Source: Parahaliea mediterranea (GTDB taxonomy: Bacteria > Pseudomonadota > Gammaproteobacteria > Pseudomonadales > Halieaceae). From it: 64,000 bases of DNA. The position numbers and the translations under genes are program-made. Positions 16,803-25,040 of the stretch are shown here, in pieces (position 1 is the stretch's first letter; each line of letters opens with the position of its first letter). A model generated the notes under the pieces. It had not been told where the DNA came from. It searched no databases and saw only the letters and a list, made by a program, of their open reading frames with translations. The stretch covers positions 124,001 through 188,000 of the forward strand of contig NZ_JAFKCZ010000005.1 in assembly GCF_017255185.1 (NCBI RefSeq), written 5' to 3'.

Positions 16803-18614
16803 ATGCCACATGCCAAGCGGGTTTTCACGCTCGTGATTACGCGGGATACTGGGGCCCTGTATCGTCGTCGCGGAGTTGTCTTGCCCCCCGGATACCCCAC
16901 CGAGAACTCCGCGGCGCGGACGCCAGTCTGGTGCGCGTTGGCGCTGGCCGCCATATTCGCGCTGGGCCTGGCGCCGCGTCTCTACAGTGCCCTGACCCTG
17001 GGGTGGGACTGGTACTACCCCGGCAGTTTCACCCTGGTCAATTTCGACGAGGGCGGGTCCTGCCGCGCGGCCCTGGACGGGTTCGACTACCCGACCTTTG
17101 TCGGCCGCCAGACCGTGGCCCTTAACAGCGCCCTGGGCAGGCCGCCGCCAGCGGGCATCCGCGGCGACGCCCGCGCGGTCAAGGCCTATTGCCACAGCCC
17201 GGGGCATATCCGCGTGGCGCGGGTCTACGCGGCGCTCACCGGCGCCCTCACGCCCGTCCTGGTGGGGCTGATCGCGCTGCGGTTGGTGCCCGCGAGGCCG
17301 GCGGTGGCGCCGACCGCCGCGGCCCTGCTGGCCCTGTCGGGCTTTCATATCGGCGAGTCCCACAGCGGCACGGTGGATGCGCCCTCGGTGTTTTTCATCT
17401 ACTTGTTCCTGGCGGTGCTGGTGGCGGCCACCCGCGGCTGGCGCGCGGGGCGCTGGCTCGCACCGCCCCTGTTACTGATGGCGGTGTGGGCCAAGGCGTG
17501 GCTGTTCGCGATATTCGCCTACGCCGCGGTGTTGCCGGCGGCCTGCTGGCGCTGGCTCGGTCGCGGCTGGAGCGCGCGGCGCCTGGCGGCGGCGGTGCTG
17601 GCGGCAGTGGTGCTGTTTGGCTGCCTCACCAATACCGATTTCCCCGTGGCCGCCTACCCGCTGTTGGGGCTGTTCTACCTGCTGGTGCCGTGGCGGCGTA
17701 TCCCCCGGCCCGCCGTTGCGCTGTGGCTGTTGCTGCCCTGGCTGGCCTGGGCCGCCAGCGCGCTGCCGCTGGTGGAGAGTTACGCCATCGGTGGCCTGGA
17801 GGGCCGTTTCGGCGCGGGCTACGGCGCCATCGGCTGGCACAAGTGGCCGCGCAACCTGCTCAACCTGCCGCTGGTGCTTGTCGTTGGCCTGGGACTGCCG
17901 GCGGCGCTGTGCATTCCCTTTGGCGCGCGCGCTCTGCTGCGCGATCCGGGCGCGCCGCGCGCCTGGTTGTGCCTGCTGCCGGTCGGGGTGTTCGCCCTGT
18001 TTATGCTGGTGCCGGCGGTGGTGACCTATTACCGCCACTACCTGGTGCTGCTGCCGGCGGCGGCGCTGCTCGCGGCGCTGGGCTACTGGTCGCTGTTCGG
18101 GCGGCGGGGCCGGCTGTGGCTGCCGCTGTTTCTGTTGTGGCCGGCGCTGCTGGCCCTGGACCTGGAGGCGGACTACCACCGGGACCCGCGTATCGCCCTG
18201 GCGGCCTGGTATGCCGAACACCAGCCCCGGGGGGTATTCGCCACCTATTACACCAACCCTCCGCCGGGGGCCCGGTACGCGCTGTTCCGCCCGGAACACG
18301 CGGCGGGCGGCCAGTCGGCTCCCCTGCGACGCGCCGACTACCTGCTGCTGAGCGAGAACTGGTACGACACGGCCTTTGCCAACGAGCTCAACGGCCCGCT
18401 GGCGGGCGACCTGGGCAAGCTGGTAAAAACCACCCCGGCGCGGGCGCGTTTTTACCGCCTGGCGCTGGCGGGCGAGCTGGACTACCTTGAGCCCGCGGCC
18501 GTGTTCAGGGTCTTCAACTTCATGCCCGAGCTGGTGTGGCACAAACGCTGGTACGGAACCTTTCAGCTGTTTGTGGGCGATATCCATGCCTACCGGATTG
18601 TCGACGACACTTGA
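16803..18614 (+). CDS. GT-C-type (PMT/ArnT-like) membrane glycosyltransferase
   Basis: 603 residues (if started at the first ATG), with an N-terminal membrane helix and roughly ten more hydrophobic segments followed by a soluble C-terminal part. The short loop after helix 1 contains VNFDEGGSC, placing an acidic Asp-Glu pair where GT-C enzymes of the PMT/GT39 type keep their catalytic acidic residue. Such enzymes transfer sugars from polyprenyl-phosphate donors on the outer face of the inner membrane. The next gene encodes a GT2 enzyme of the type that makes such donors. The start is uncertain: the first 35 residues are poor in hydrophobic character and a GTG or TTG near residue 25 could be the real start. 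Confidence 0.65.
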   Translation: MPHAKRVFTLVITRDTGALYRRRGVVLPPGYPTENSAARTPVWCALALAAIFALGLAPRLYSALTLGWDWYYPGSFTLVNFDEGGSCRAALDGFDYPTFVGRQTVALNSALGRPPPAGIRGDARAVKAYCHSPGHIRVARVYAALTGALTPVLVGLIALRLVPARPAVAPTAAALLALSGFHIGESHSGTVDAPSVFFIYLFLAVLVAATRGWRAGRWLAPPLLLMAVWAKAWLFAIFAYAAVLPAACWRWLGRGWSARRLAAAVLAAVVLFGCLTNTDFPVAAYPLLGLFYLLVPWRRIPRPAVALWLLLPWLAWAASALPLVESYAIGGLEGRFGAGYGAIGWHKWPRNLLNLPLVLVVGLGLPAALCIPFGARALLRDPGAPRAWLCLLPVGVFALFMLVPAVVTYYRHYLVLLPAAALLAALGYWSLFGRRGRLWLPLFLLWPALLALDLEADYHRDPRIALAAWYAEHQPRGVFATYYTNPPPGARYALFRPEHAAGGQSAPLRRADYLLLSENWYDTAFANELNGPLAGDLGKLVKTTPARARFYRLALAGELDYLEPAAVFRVFNFMPELVWHKRWYGTFQLFVGDIHAYRIVDDT

Positions 18615-18747
18615 TCCGGTGCACGCAAGTTGCGGAAACTAGTCACACGCGCGGGCCATCGGCCCGCGGCCTACAACTGCGAATAGGGGGCGGGATTGAC
18701 ACAGCGGCAGTCGATTGGGGCGATACACCGCGGGCGGCGCTGGCGCC

Positions 18748-19707
18748 ATGCATGACACGGCGGGCGACCTGGTGTCGGTGGTGGTGCCGGTCTACAACGA
18801 GCTGGCGGTGTTGCCGGCCTTTTACCAGCGGCTCGACAGCGCCCTGGCGGAGATTGCCGAGCGCGCGGAAATCCTGTTCGTGGACGACGGCAGCAGCGAC
18901 GGCGGCGGCGCCTGGCTGCTGGCGCTGCGCGAGCGGGATCCGCGGGTCACGGTGCTGGAGCTGAGCCGCAACTACGGCAAGGAAGTGGCGGTGTCCGCGG
19001 GCCTGGACCACGCCGCCGGCGACGCGGTGGTGCTGGTCGACGCCGACCTGCAGGACCCGCCGGAGATGCTGCCGCAGTTCATCGCGGCCTGGCGCGAGGG
19101 CTACGATGTCGTCTACGGCCAGCGCCTGAGCCGGGCCGGGGAGAGCTGGCTGAAGGTGCAGTCGGCGCGTTTGTTCTACCGCGTCATCAACCGCCTGAGC
19201 GACGTGCCCATCCCCAGGGACGCCGGTGATTTCCGCCTGTTGAGCCGCCGGGCGGTGGACGCGGTGGCCGAACTGCGGGAGAGCCACCGCTACATGACCG
19301 GACTGTTCGCCTGGGTGGGTTTTCCCAGCAAGGCCCTGCCCTACGCCCGCCAGCCGCGCCAGGCCGGGCGCAGCAAGTGGAACTACTGGCGATTGTGGAC
19401 GCTGGCGCTGGAGGGCATCACCTCGTTCTCCGCGGTGCCCCTCAAGCTCGCCACCGGTCTCGGTGTGCTCACCGCCGGGGCGGCCCTGCTCTACGGCCTG
19501 TTCATGCTGGTGCGCACGCTGCTGTTCGGCAACCCCGTGCCCGGCTACCCCTCCCTGATCGTGGTGATGCTGTTCCTGGGGGGCGTGCAGCTCATCTGCC
19601 TGGGCATCATCGGCGAGTACCTGGGGCGCACCTACGACGAGACCAAGCGGCGGCCGTTGTATTTTCTCCGCGGCTTGCACCCGCGGCGCGGCGGTCCCGG
19701 GGCGTGA
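18748..19707 (+). CDS. GT2 polyprenyl-phosphate glycosyltransferase (DPM/GtrB type)
   Basis: 319 residues. N-terminal GT-A domain with SVVVPVYNE, LFVDDGSSDG and the D-x-D-like VLVDADLQDPPE, ending in the acceptor-site region GDFRLLSRRAV; two C-terminal membrane helices (about 233-256, 265-290). This layout is that of dolichyl/undecaprenyl-phosphate sugar synthases (GtrB, ArnC), which load a sugar onto the lipid carrier for a GT-C enzyme. The ATG at 18748 is preferred to an upstream in-frame TTG; its ribosome site is weak. Its stop overlaps the next gene by GTGA. Confidence 0.88.
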   Translation: MHDTAGDLVSVVVPVYNELAVLPAFYQRLDSALAEIAERAEILFVDDGSSDGGGAWLLALRERDPRVTVLELSRNYGKEVAVSAGLDHAAGDAVVLVDADLQDPPEMLPQFIAAWREGYDVVYGQRLSRAGESWLKVQSARLFYRVINRLSDVPIPRDAGDFRLLSRRAVDAVAELRESHRYMTGLFAWVGFPSKALPYARQPRQAGRSKWNYWRLWTLALEGITSFSAVPLKLATGLGVLTAGAALLYGLFMLVRTLLFGNPVPGYPSLIVVMLFLGGVQLICLGIIGEYLGRTYDETKRRPLYFLRGLHPRRGGPGA

Positions 19708-21410
19708 GCGGCGTAGCCATCGCCCACCGCCGTGGGGATGTGGTGGAGGCGCTGTGCTGGACCCTGGCGGGCGCGGTGCTGTTCCTGTCCTTCGGCTACA
19801 CCGAAATGATGGGCTCGGACCTGTGGTGGCACCTGGCCGGGGGGCGGGAAATCCTCGACCAGGGCAGCCTGTGGCTGCGCGACACCTGGTCCTACACCGC
19901 CGCGGGGGAGCGCTGGCGCAATCACGAGTGGCTGTCGGACCTGCTGTTCTACGGTTGGCAACAGGCCTTTGGCACCGCCTCGCTGGTGTATTGGAAATGG
20001 CTGGTGATGTTGGCCTGCTACGGCGGATTGCAGGCGCTGTTGTACCGCCTGTCCGGCAGCCACCCCGCCGCCCTGTTGCTGGCCCTGCTGGCGCTGGCGG
20101 TGGCGGCGCCCTTCATCGACATGCGGCCCCACCTCTACAGCCTGCTGTGTACGGTGGTGTTGCTGCACCTGGGCCTGAACCGCGCGCCGTTGTGGCAGTT
20201 CGCGCTGCTGTTCCTGCTGTGGGTCAATCTGCACGGGGGCTTTATCTTCGGCCTGCTGGTGCTGCCCCTGGTGCTGTTCCCCTTCGACCGGCCGAGCTGG
20301 GCCGCCCTGCGCCGCACGGTGTGTTACGGGCTGGGCTGCGTGGCGGCCTGCCTGGTCAATCCGGACGGGGTCAAGGTGGTGCTGATGCCGCTGACCTACG
20401 CCTTGCAGGCCGACTCGCCATTTCGGCAAATCGCCGAGTGGCTGCCGCCGTGGCTGCCGGGGGGCATCCGCTCGCCCCTGTTCTTCTGGCTGCTGCCGCT
20501 GTTGCCCGCCGCGCTGCTCGCCTACTGGCTGCCGCCGGTGCGGCGCCAGCTGTCGCTGCCCTGGTGGTCGCTGCTGCTGTGCCTGCTCACCCTGGCCATG
20601 GCGCTGACCAGCCGCCGCTTTATCCCTTTGTTCGGCATTGGCCTGGCGGTGTTCGCGGCGCCGGTGTTCGGTGTGGGGCTGCACGGCCTGGGCGGGCGCC
20701 GTTTCCTGTGGCTGGCGGCGGCGGTGCTGGTGGCGGGCCTGCTGCGCCTGTGGCCCTACCCCCTGGCATCGGCGCCGGCCTATCACTACCTCACCGCGGA
20801 ATACACCTATCCCCACCGCGCCGTGGACGTGATGCTGGCCAACGACCTGCGGGGCAGGGTCTTCGCCTACTACAACTGGGGCGGCTACCTGCACTGGCGC
20901 AGCGACGGCGACCTGGCGGTGTACATCGACGGCCGCGCCAACACCCTTTACGACGACGCCACCTACCTCAACTACGTGCGTATCCTGAGCGGCGCGCCGG
21001 GCTGGCTGGGCAGGGTGGAAGGGTCGGGCGCGGATTTCTTCCTGTGGCCCGCCAATCGCGGCGACACCGCGGCCAGGATTCGCGCAATGCTGGCGACCGG
21101 GCGCTGGCGGGTCGTCCATCGCGGAGCCACCGCGGTGTTGCTTGCCCGCCTGCGGCAGGAGGTGCCGAAGCCGCTCGCGCCGGGACCGGACAATGTGTGG
21201 CGGCGGGTGGACCGTGCCGGGCTGGACCTTGCCGCCGGCAACGCGGTGGCCGCGGCGGAGATGGCCGCCGCCATTCTTGAAACCGTGCCCTACCAGCGCG
21301 ATGCCTGCAATGTCCGCGGCGCCGCGCTGCGGCGCCTGGGCGAGGAGCAGGCCGCCCGCGAGGCCATGCGGGCCTGTCGCCGGCAGTTTCCCTCGGTCTA
21401 CCTGCGATAA
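19704..21410 (+). CDS. Polytopic membrane protein, probable glycosyltransferase-like, with soluble C-terminus
   Basis: 568 residues: about ten hydrophobic helices from residue 14 to 350, then a soluble C-terminal region (about 360-568) with a short helical, TPR-like end (ILETVPYQRDACNVRGAAL). After helix 1 lies GSDLWWHLAGGREI, a pattern seen in uncharacterised bacterial membrane proteins related to GT-C enzymes; the soluble region contains YYNWGGYLHW and IDGRANTLYDD, also seen in this group. The GTG start overlaps the GT2 stop (GTGA), tying it to the same operon. No acceptor or sugar can be assigned. Confidence 0.7.
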   Translation: MSGVAIAHRRGDVVEALCWTLAGAVLFLSFGYTEMMGSDLWWHLAGGREILDQGSLWLRDTWSYTAAGERWRNHEWLSDLLFYGWQQAFGTASLVYWKWLVMLACYGGLQALLYRLSGSHPAALLLALLALAVAAPFIDMRPHLYSLLCTVVLLHLGLNRAPLWQFALLFLLWVNLHGGFIFGLLVLPLVLFPFDRPSWAALRRTVCYGLGCVAACLVNPDGVKVVLMPLTYALQADSPFRQIAEWLPPWLPGGIRSPLFFWLLPLLPAALLAYWLPPVRRQLSLPWWSLLLCLLTLAMALTSRRFIPLFGIGLAVFAAPVFGVGLHGLGGRRFLWLAAAVLVAGLLRLWPYPLASAPAYHYLTAEYTYPHRAVDVMLANDLRGRVFAYYNWGGYLHWRSDGDLAVYIDGRANTLYDDATYLNYVRILSGAPGWLGRVEGSGADFFLWPANRGDTAARIRAMLATGRWRVVHRGATAVLLARLRQEVPKPLAPGPDNVWRRVDRAGLDLAAGNAVAAAEMAAAILETVPYQRDACNVRGAALRRLGEEQAAREAMRACRRQFPSVYLR

Positions 21411-21519
21411 ACGCTACGGGCCGGTGCGCGTGTGCGCGCCGCCGCCAGTGAAGTGCGGGCGCGGCGTCGCTTTGCTTTTACGATGACCGAGTCAGGCGAT
21501 ATGATGTCGTCGCGAGCGT

Positions 21520-21560
21520 CGCCAGGGTGTTGACGAAAGGCATCGCCAGGGTGTTGACGA
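21520..21560 (+). repeat. Pair of 17-base direct repeats upstream of the partner-switching operon
   Basis: CGCCAGGGTGTTGACGA occurs at 21520-21536 and again at 21544-21560, a 24-base period, about 130 bases before the phosphatase gene. Spacing and position would suit a regulator binding two sites, but no partner is known. Confidence 0.45.
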
Positions 21561-21688
21561 CGGCATCGTGGCGGCGCGACAAGCTACAGGATAAGAATAT
21601 ATGAAAAACCAGCCCGTTCCCGCGCTGACTTGCAGTTGCGGAGTCGCAGTCCCTAGCGGTGGTGCCGGTGAGCGGGGTTTGCGTGTCG

Positions 21689-22450
21689 ATGTCGCCCAAA
21701 CCGCATAATCGCCAGGCCGGCATGTTGAGAGCGGATGATATCGCCGCGGCCCGCGATATCCAGATGAGCATCCTGCCGCCGGAGATGCCGGCGGTACCGG
21801 GCTACGATCTCTATGGCTGCCTGCGGCCCGCCGAGGATACCGGGGGCGATATGTTCGATCTCGTGGACCTGGCGCAGGGAACCTTCATCCTGCTGGGCGA
21901 CGCCACCGGCCACGGTTTCGGGCCGGCACTCTGCGCCACCCAGATGCAGGCCATGTTCCGGGTGGCCTTCCGGGTGGGGGCGCAGCTGGACGACGCCTAT
22001 ATCCACGTCAACAACCAGCTGGACGAGGACCTGCCCGACGACCGTTTCGTTACCGCTTTTGCCGGTTTTCTCGACGCGTCGCGCCACCAGGTGACCTATT
22101 TTTCCGCCGGCCAGGGGCCGATCCTGCACTACCACGGCGCCGGGGGGCGTTGCGAGTGGTACGGGCCGACCACCTTTCCCCTCGGCACCATGGCGGTGGA
22201 CACTGCCGGCCCCACCCGCATCCTGCCGCTGGAGCGGGGCGACGTGCTGGTCGTGCTCTCCGACGGCGTCTACGAATACGAGGGCGAGAGTGGCATTTTC
22301 GGCCGCGAACGCGTGGCTGCCCTGGTGGCCAGGCACAGCGGCGGAACCATGGAGGCCCTGGCCCGGGAACTGCTGCGGGAGCTGGTCGTCTTTGGCGGCC
22401 AGGACTCCCAGAACGACGATTTGACCATTGTGCTCGCCAAGCGGGAGTAG
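21689..22450 (+). CDS. PP2C-family serine phosphatase, RsbU/SpoIIE type
   Basis: 253 residues, nearly all a PPM/SpoIIE phosphatase domain, with no sensory N-terminal domain. Metal ligands and motifs are visible: ARDIQMSILP at the entry helix, EDTGGDMFD, LLGDATGHG, FSAGQGP, LSDGVYE and NDDLTIVLAKR. In partner-switching systems this enzyme dephosphorylates the STAS antagonist so that it can capture the anti-sigma kinase. The kinase and STAS genes follow directly. The start is uncertain: the ATG at 21689 is used, but several GTG codons from 21659 and a second ATG at 21722 are in frame. Confidence 0.88.
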   Translation: MSPKPHNRQAGMLRADDIAAARDIQMSILPPEMPAVPGYDLYGCLRPAEDTGGDMFDLVDLAQGTFILLGDATGHGFGPALCATQMQAMFRVAFRVGAQLDDAYIHVNNQLDEDLPDDRFVTAFAGFLDASRHQVTYFSAGQGPILHYHGAGGRCEWYGPTTFPLGTMAVDTAGPTRILPLERGDVLVVLSDGVYEYEGESGIFGRERVAALVARHSGGTMEALARELLRELVVFGGQDSQNDDLTIVLAKRE

Positions 22451-22563
22451 GCGGTTAACCGTGGCGCCGGTCTTTTGGTTTGGCGGGGCCTGTTCTACAC
22501 TCGGGGTTGACCGAGGGGGCGGAGGCGCCGCGCGTTGCGCGCGGCCCGGGACAATTGCTGCGA

Positions 22564-22974
22564 ATGAAGCTATCCCTAAGCAGAGAGCTGAGTGAACTCC
22601 AGCGCATTGTCGAGGCGCGGCGGGCCTATTTTGCCGAGCGCGGACTGCCCGCGTCTCTCGCCTACCCCGTGGACCTGGCAACGGAAGAATTGTTTGTGAA
22701 CATGATCCGGCACAATACCGGCACCCGCGAACCGATCACCCTGGAGCTGAACGCAGTCCAGGACGGCGTCGCTGTCAGCCTGACCGACCACGATGTGGAA
22801 CCCTTCGACCCGCGTCTGGTGGCGCCCGTCGATAGCGGCGCCCCGCTGGCCCAGCGCGAAGCGGGTGGCCTGGGCCTGCACCTGGTGCGCAGCCTGGTGG
22901 GCGCGGTGCACTACGAGTACCGCGACCGCAGCAGCAAGCTCAGCTTTCTCGCCAGGGAGCGTGCCCGTGCTTGA
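22564..22974 (+). CDS. RsbW-type anti-sigma factor/serine kinase (HATPase_c_2)
   Basis: 136-residue GHKL-fold ATP-binding protein. The N box E-E-L-F-V-N-M-I-R-H-N (ATP/Mg site) and the G-x-G box AGGLGLHLVRSL are present; the length equals single-domain RsbW/SpoIIAB relatives. It should bind either a target regulator or its STAS partner, and phosphorylate the latter. The ATG at 22564 begins the conserved fold; longer in-frame extensions are low-complexity. It overlaps the STAS gene by eight bases. Confidence 0.85.
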   Translation: MKLSLSRELSELQRIVEARRAYFAERGLPASLAYPVDLATEELFVNMIRHNTGTREPITLELNAVQDGVAVSLTDHDVEPFDPRLVAPVDSGAPLAQREAGGLGLHLVRSLVGAVHYEYRDRSSKLSFLARERARA

Positions 22975-23266
22975 CGTGCAGCTGGTGGACCGGGGTATCC
23001 GCCTTGCGGGCCGCATGGACGCCGCCACCGCGCCGGGGGCGGAGGTACATTTCGAGCGGCTCAGTGGTCTGGCCGACGTGGATATGTCCGCCCTGGAATA
23101 TATCTCCAGTGCGGGCCTGGGCGTGCTGCTCAAATCCCACAAGCGCCTGGTCGCCGGCGGCGGGGGGCTGCGCCTGGTGCGGGTCAATCCCCACATTGCC
23201 GAAATCCTCCATTACTCCGGCTTCGACATGCTGTTCGAGGTAGTTCCCGCCGATGGTCGGGCCTAG
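22967..23266 (+). CDS. STAS-domain anti-sigma factor antagonist (RsbV type)
   Basis: 99 residues forming a single STAS domain. The signature segment DVDMSALEYISSAGLGVLL contains the serine that the partner kinase phosphorylates (in the ISSAG pair). The start is the GTG at 22967, because AGGGAG is seven bases upstream; another GTG two codons earlier is too close to that site. It completes the PP2C-kinase-antagonist trio. Confidence 0.85.
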   Translation: MLDVQLVDRGIRLAGRMDAATAPGAEVHFERLSGLADVDMSALEYISSAGLGVLLKSHKRLVAGGGGLRLVRVNPHIAEILHYSGFDMLFEVVPADGRA

Positions 23267-23352
23267 TCCCGGAGCCCATTCCATGCGTCCTTGCCGTCCC
23301 GCAAAAATTATTTTCAGTTTTTTTCCAACTTTTGCTCCGTCCGGCAGTAGTT

Positions 23353-23901
23353 ATGGATAAGGAGCTGGAAAGGGCCAGGGACGGCCAACTGGTTTTGAAG
23401 GGCCAGCGAGGTGACCAGGCGGCGCTGGGTGAGCTGGTGGATATCTACCACGGCACGGTCTACAGAATGGCTTTCCGGATGCTGGGAAGCAGCGAGGATG
23501 CGGCGGATGTTACCCAATCAACATTTCTCAGTGCGTTCGAGAACCTGCACGCCTACCGGCCGGAACACAAATTCTTCAGCTGGCTCTACCGGATTGGGGT
23601 CAACGAGGCCCTCGACTACCGGCGGCGGCGACAGGGCGGTGAATGCCTGGACGAGTCGCTACCAGATCAGGGCCCTGGTCCGGAGCTGGTTGCCCGGCAC
23701 GGTCAGCTACAGGAACAGATCCAGGCTGCATTGATGCAGTTGAACGACGAACAGAGGGCAGTGATTGTGCTGCGACATTATTCAGAGTGCTCCTACGGCG
23801 AGATCAGTGAAATTCTCTGTGTACCGGAGAAAACCGTGAAGTCCCGTCTGTTCGAGGCGCGCAGGACTCTCAAGGGCGCTCTGCAGGGCGAGGCCGGGTG
23901 A
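23353..23901 (+). CDS. ECF (RpoE-type) RNA polymerase sigma factor
   Basis: 182 residues with sigma region 2 (YRMAFRMLGSSEDAADVTQSTFL, the DAxDxxQ-like segment) and region 4 helix-turn-helix (LNDEQRAVIVLRHYSECSYGEISEIL, then VPEKTVKSRLFEARR). It should direct polymerase to a small stress regulon. The ATG follows an A/T-rich leader with runs of T; no strong ribosome site is visible. Its stop overlaps the start region of the anti-sigma gene. Confidence 0.93.
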   Translation: MDKELERARDGQLVLKGQRGDQAALGELVDIYHGTVYRMAFRMLGSSEDAADVTQSTFLSAFENLHAYRPEHKFFSWLYRIGVNEALDYRRRRQGGECLDESLPDQGPGPELVARHGQLQEQIQAALMQLNDEQRAVIVLRHYSECSYGEISEILCVPEKTVKSRLFEARRTLKGALQGEAG

Positions 23902-24725
23902 TGGCGAGCAAGCCGAACACCTTGAGCGACGCCGACAAGCAGCGCCTGCAGGCGGGCTTCGACGGCGAGCTGGAACCGGGCGAGTGGCAGCGAATCCGCG
24001 AGGAGTTTCGCGACTCCCCCGAGGCCGCGGCCTGGCTGGCGGAGCTGGCGGCAGTGCGCGAGGCCCTGGATGCCGCGCCGGAGATCCCGGTGCCCCCCGG
24101 CCTGGCGGCGGCCATCAAGCAACAGATTCCCGGGCGATCCAGCGGCAATGTGACCGAGGTCGATTTCGGTGGTCGCGGGTCCGGGCGCGACCGCCGGCCG
24201 CGGCCCGCGGTCAACCTCGCCGGCGGACTTGCCCTGGTGGCCAGCCTGGTGCTGGCGGTGGGACTGGGCGTGCAGTTTTTGGGTGTATCAGAGCTGGGCA
24301 TGGATAGCCAGATGCGGTCACGGATGACCGGCACCCTTTTGGACACCGATGCGCTGGAAGCGCAGCGGCACTGGCAATGGGAGGGCATGGACGCCCGCGC
24401 CACCCTGATGCGCAGTGATTCCGGGTTGACGCTGGAACTCGAGCTGGACGCCGATCCCTCCGCGGATCTCGTGCTGCTGGTTTCCGGTGATCAATGGCGC
24501 TGGCGGCAGGATGCTACCAGCGCCCCTTTTTCAAAAGGTCGTGACCTCGCGGGCGAGCGTTTGCAGCTGCCGGTCAATGGGGAAAAGCGCTACCGGCTCG
24601 TACTCGAGCCGGACACCAGGGACGGTGGCCCAGCGCAGGGTCCATTGCCGGCGCCACGCATCGACATCGCCATGCAGCGCCACGGCCAACTTCTCCACCA
24701 GGGCGTCATAGTGACCGATGAGTAA
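23901..24725 (+). CDS. Membrane anti-sigma factor for the adjacent ECF sigma factor
   Basis: 274 residues: an N-terminal helical anti-sigma region (LQAGFDGELEPGEWQRIREE, about 13-35) without the zinc-binding H-x3-C-x2-C motif, one membrane helix (about 103-125), and a C-terminal periplasmic domain of unknown fold. The ATG at 23901 shares one base with the sigma-factor stop (TGATG); a GTG one codon earlier is also possible. The architecture fits RseA/RsiW-like regulation by proteolysis, inferred from topology. A PrsW-family protease gene lies 315 bases downstream. Confidence 0.75.
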   Translation: MASKPNTLSDADKQRLQAGFDGELEPGEWQRIREEFRDSPEAAAWLAELAAVREALDAAPEIPVPPGLAAAIKQQIPGRSSGNVTEVDFGGRGSGRDRRPRPAVNLAGGLALVASLVLAVGLGVQFLGVSELGMDSQMRSRMTGTLLDTDALEAQRHWQWEGMDARATLMRSDSGLTLELELDADPSADLVLLVSGDQWRWRQDATSAPFSKGRDLAGERLQLPVNGEKRYRLVLEPDTRDGGPAQGPLPAPRIDIAMQRHGQLLHQGVIVTDE

Positions 24726-25040
24726 GCTGACATAGGGAAGTGTCTGGCGAGCAGCCAGGACGGTACGTCTCGCAATGCCCCACCTGGGTGGCCCAAGCGC
24801 CACCCTTTTTTTGGTCGATAATAAAGCAACACGCGCCGACACCCCTCCCTGTAGGGTCGAATTCATTCGACCACCCCACAAGGTCCACAGCCAATAAGCC
24901 CCCAACCCCCACCCGACTCGAGGCCGCGCCCCCCAGTATCCGTAACAACTCCCCCCGCCCCCGGCAGGTGAACGTTTGTTCACCTTCAAGGCCCCGCATT
25001 ATCTGGCAAAATAAGCGCCTGCGAATAACCCGGAACCCCC
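24726..25040. other. Intergenic region containing one REP-like palindrome
   Basis: No credible gene. It contains the single palindrome at 24851-24872 and otherwise no recognised signal apart from the leader of the PrsW gene. Confidence 0.6.
24851..24872 (+). repeat. Solitary REP-like palindrome
   Basis: GTAG followed by an 18-base palindrome with arms GGTCGAAT and ATTCGACC around a TC centre, identical to one stem type of the 3.3 kb array but isolated. Confidence 0.85.

Noticed and set aside
18643-19680. Long minus-strand frame opposite the GT2 gene
   Set aside because: GC-rich antisense shadow: Gln/Arg/His-rich, no domain, whereas the plus strand has a full GT2 enzyme.
21601-21708. 35-codon frame beginning ATGAAAAACC before the phosphatase gene, with a fair ribosome site
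   Set aside because: No recognisable product; it overlaps the phosphatase start region. A leader peptide is possible but not supported.
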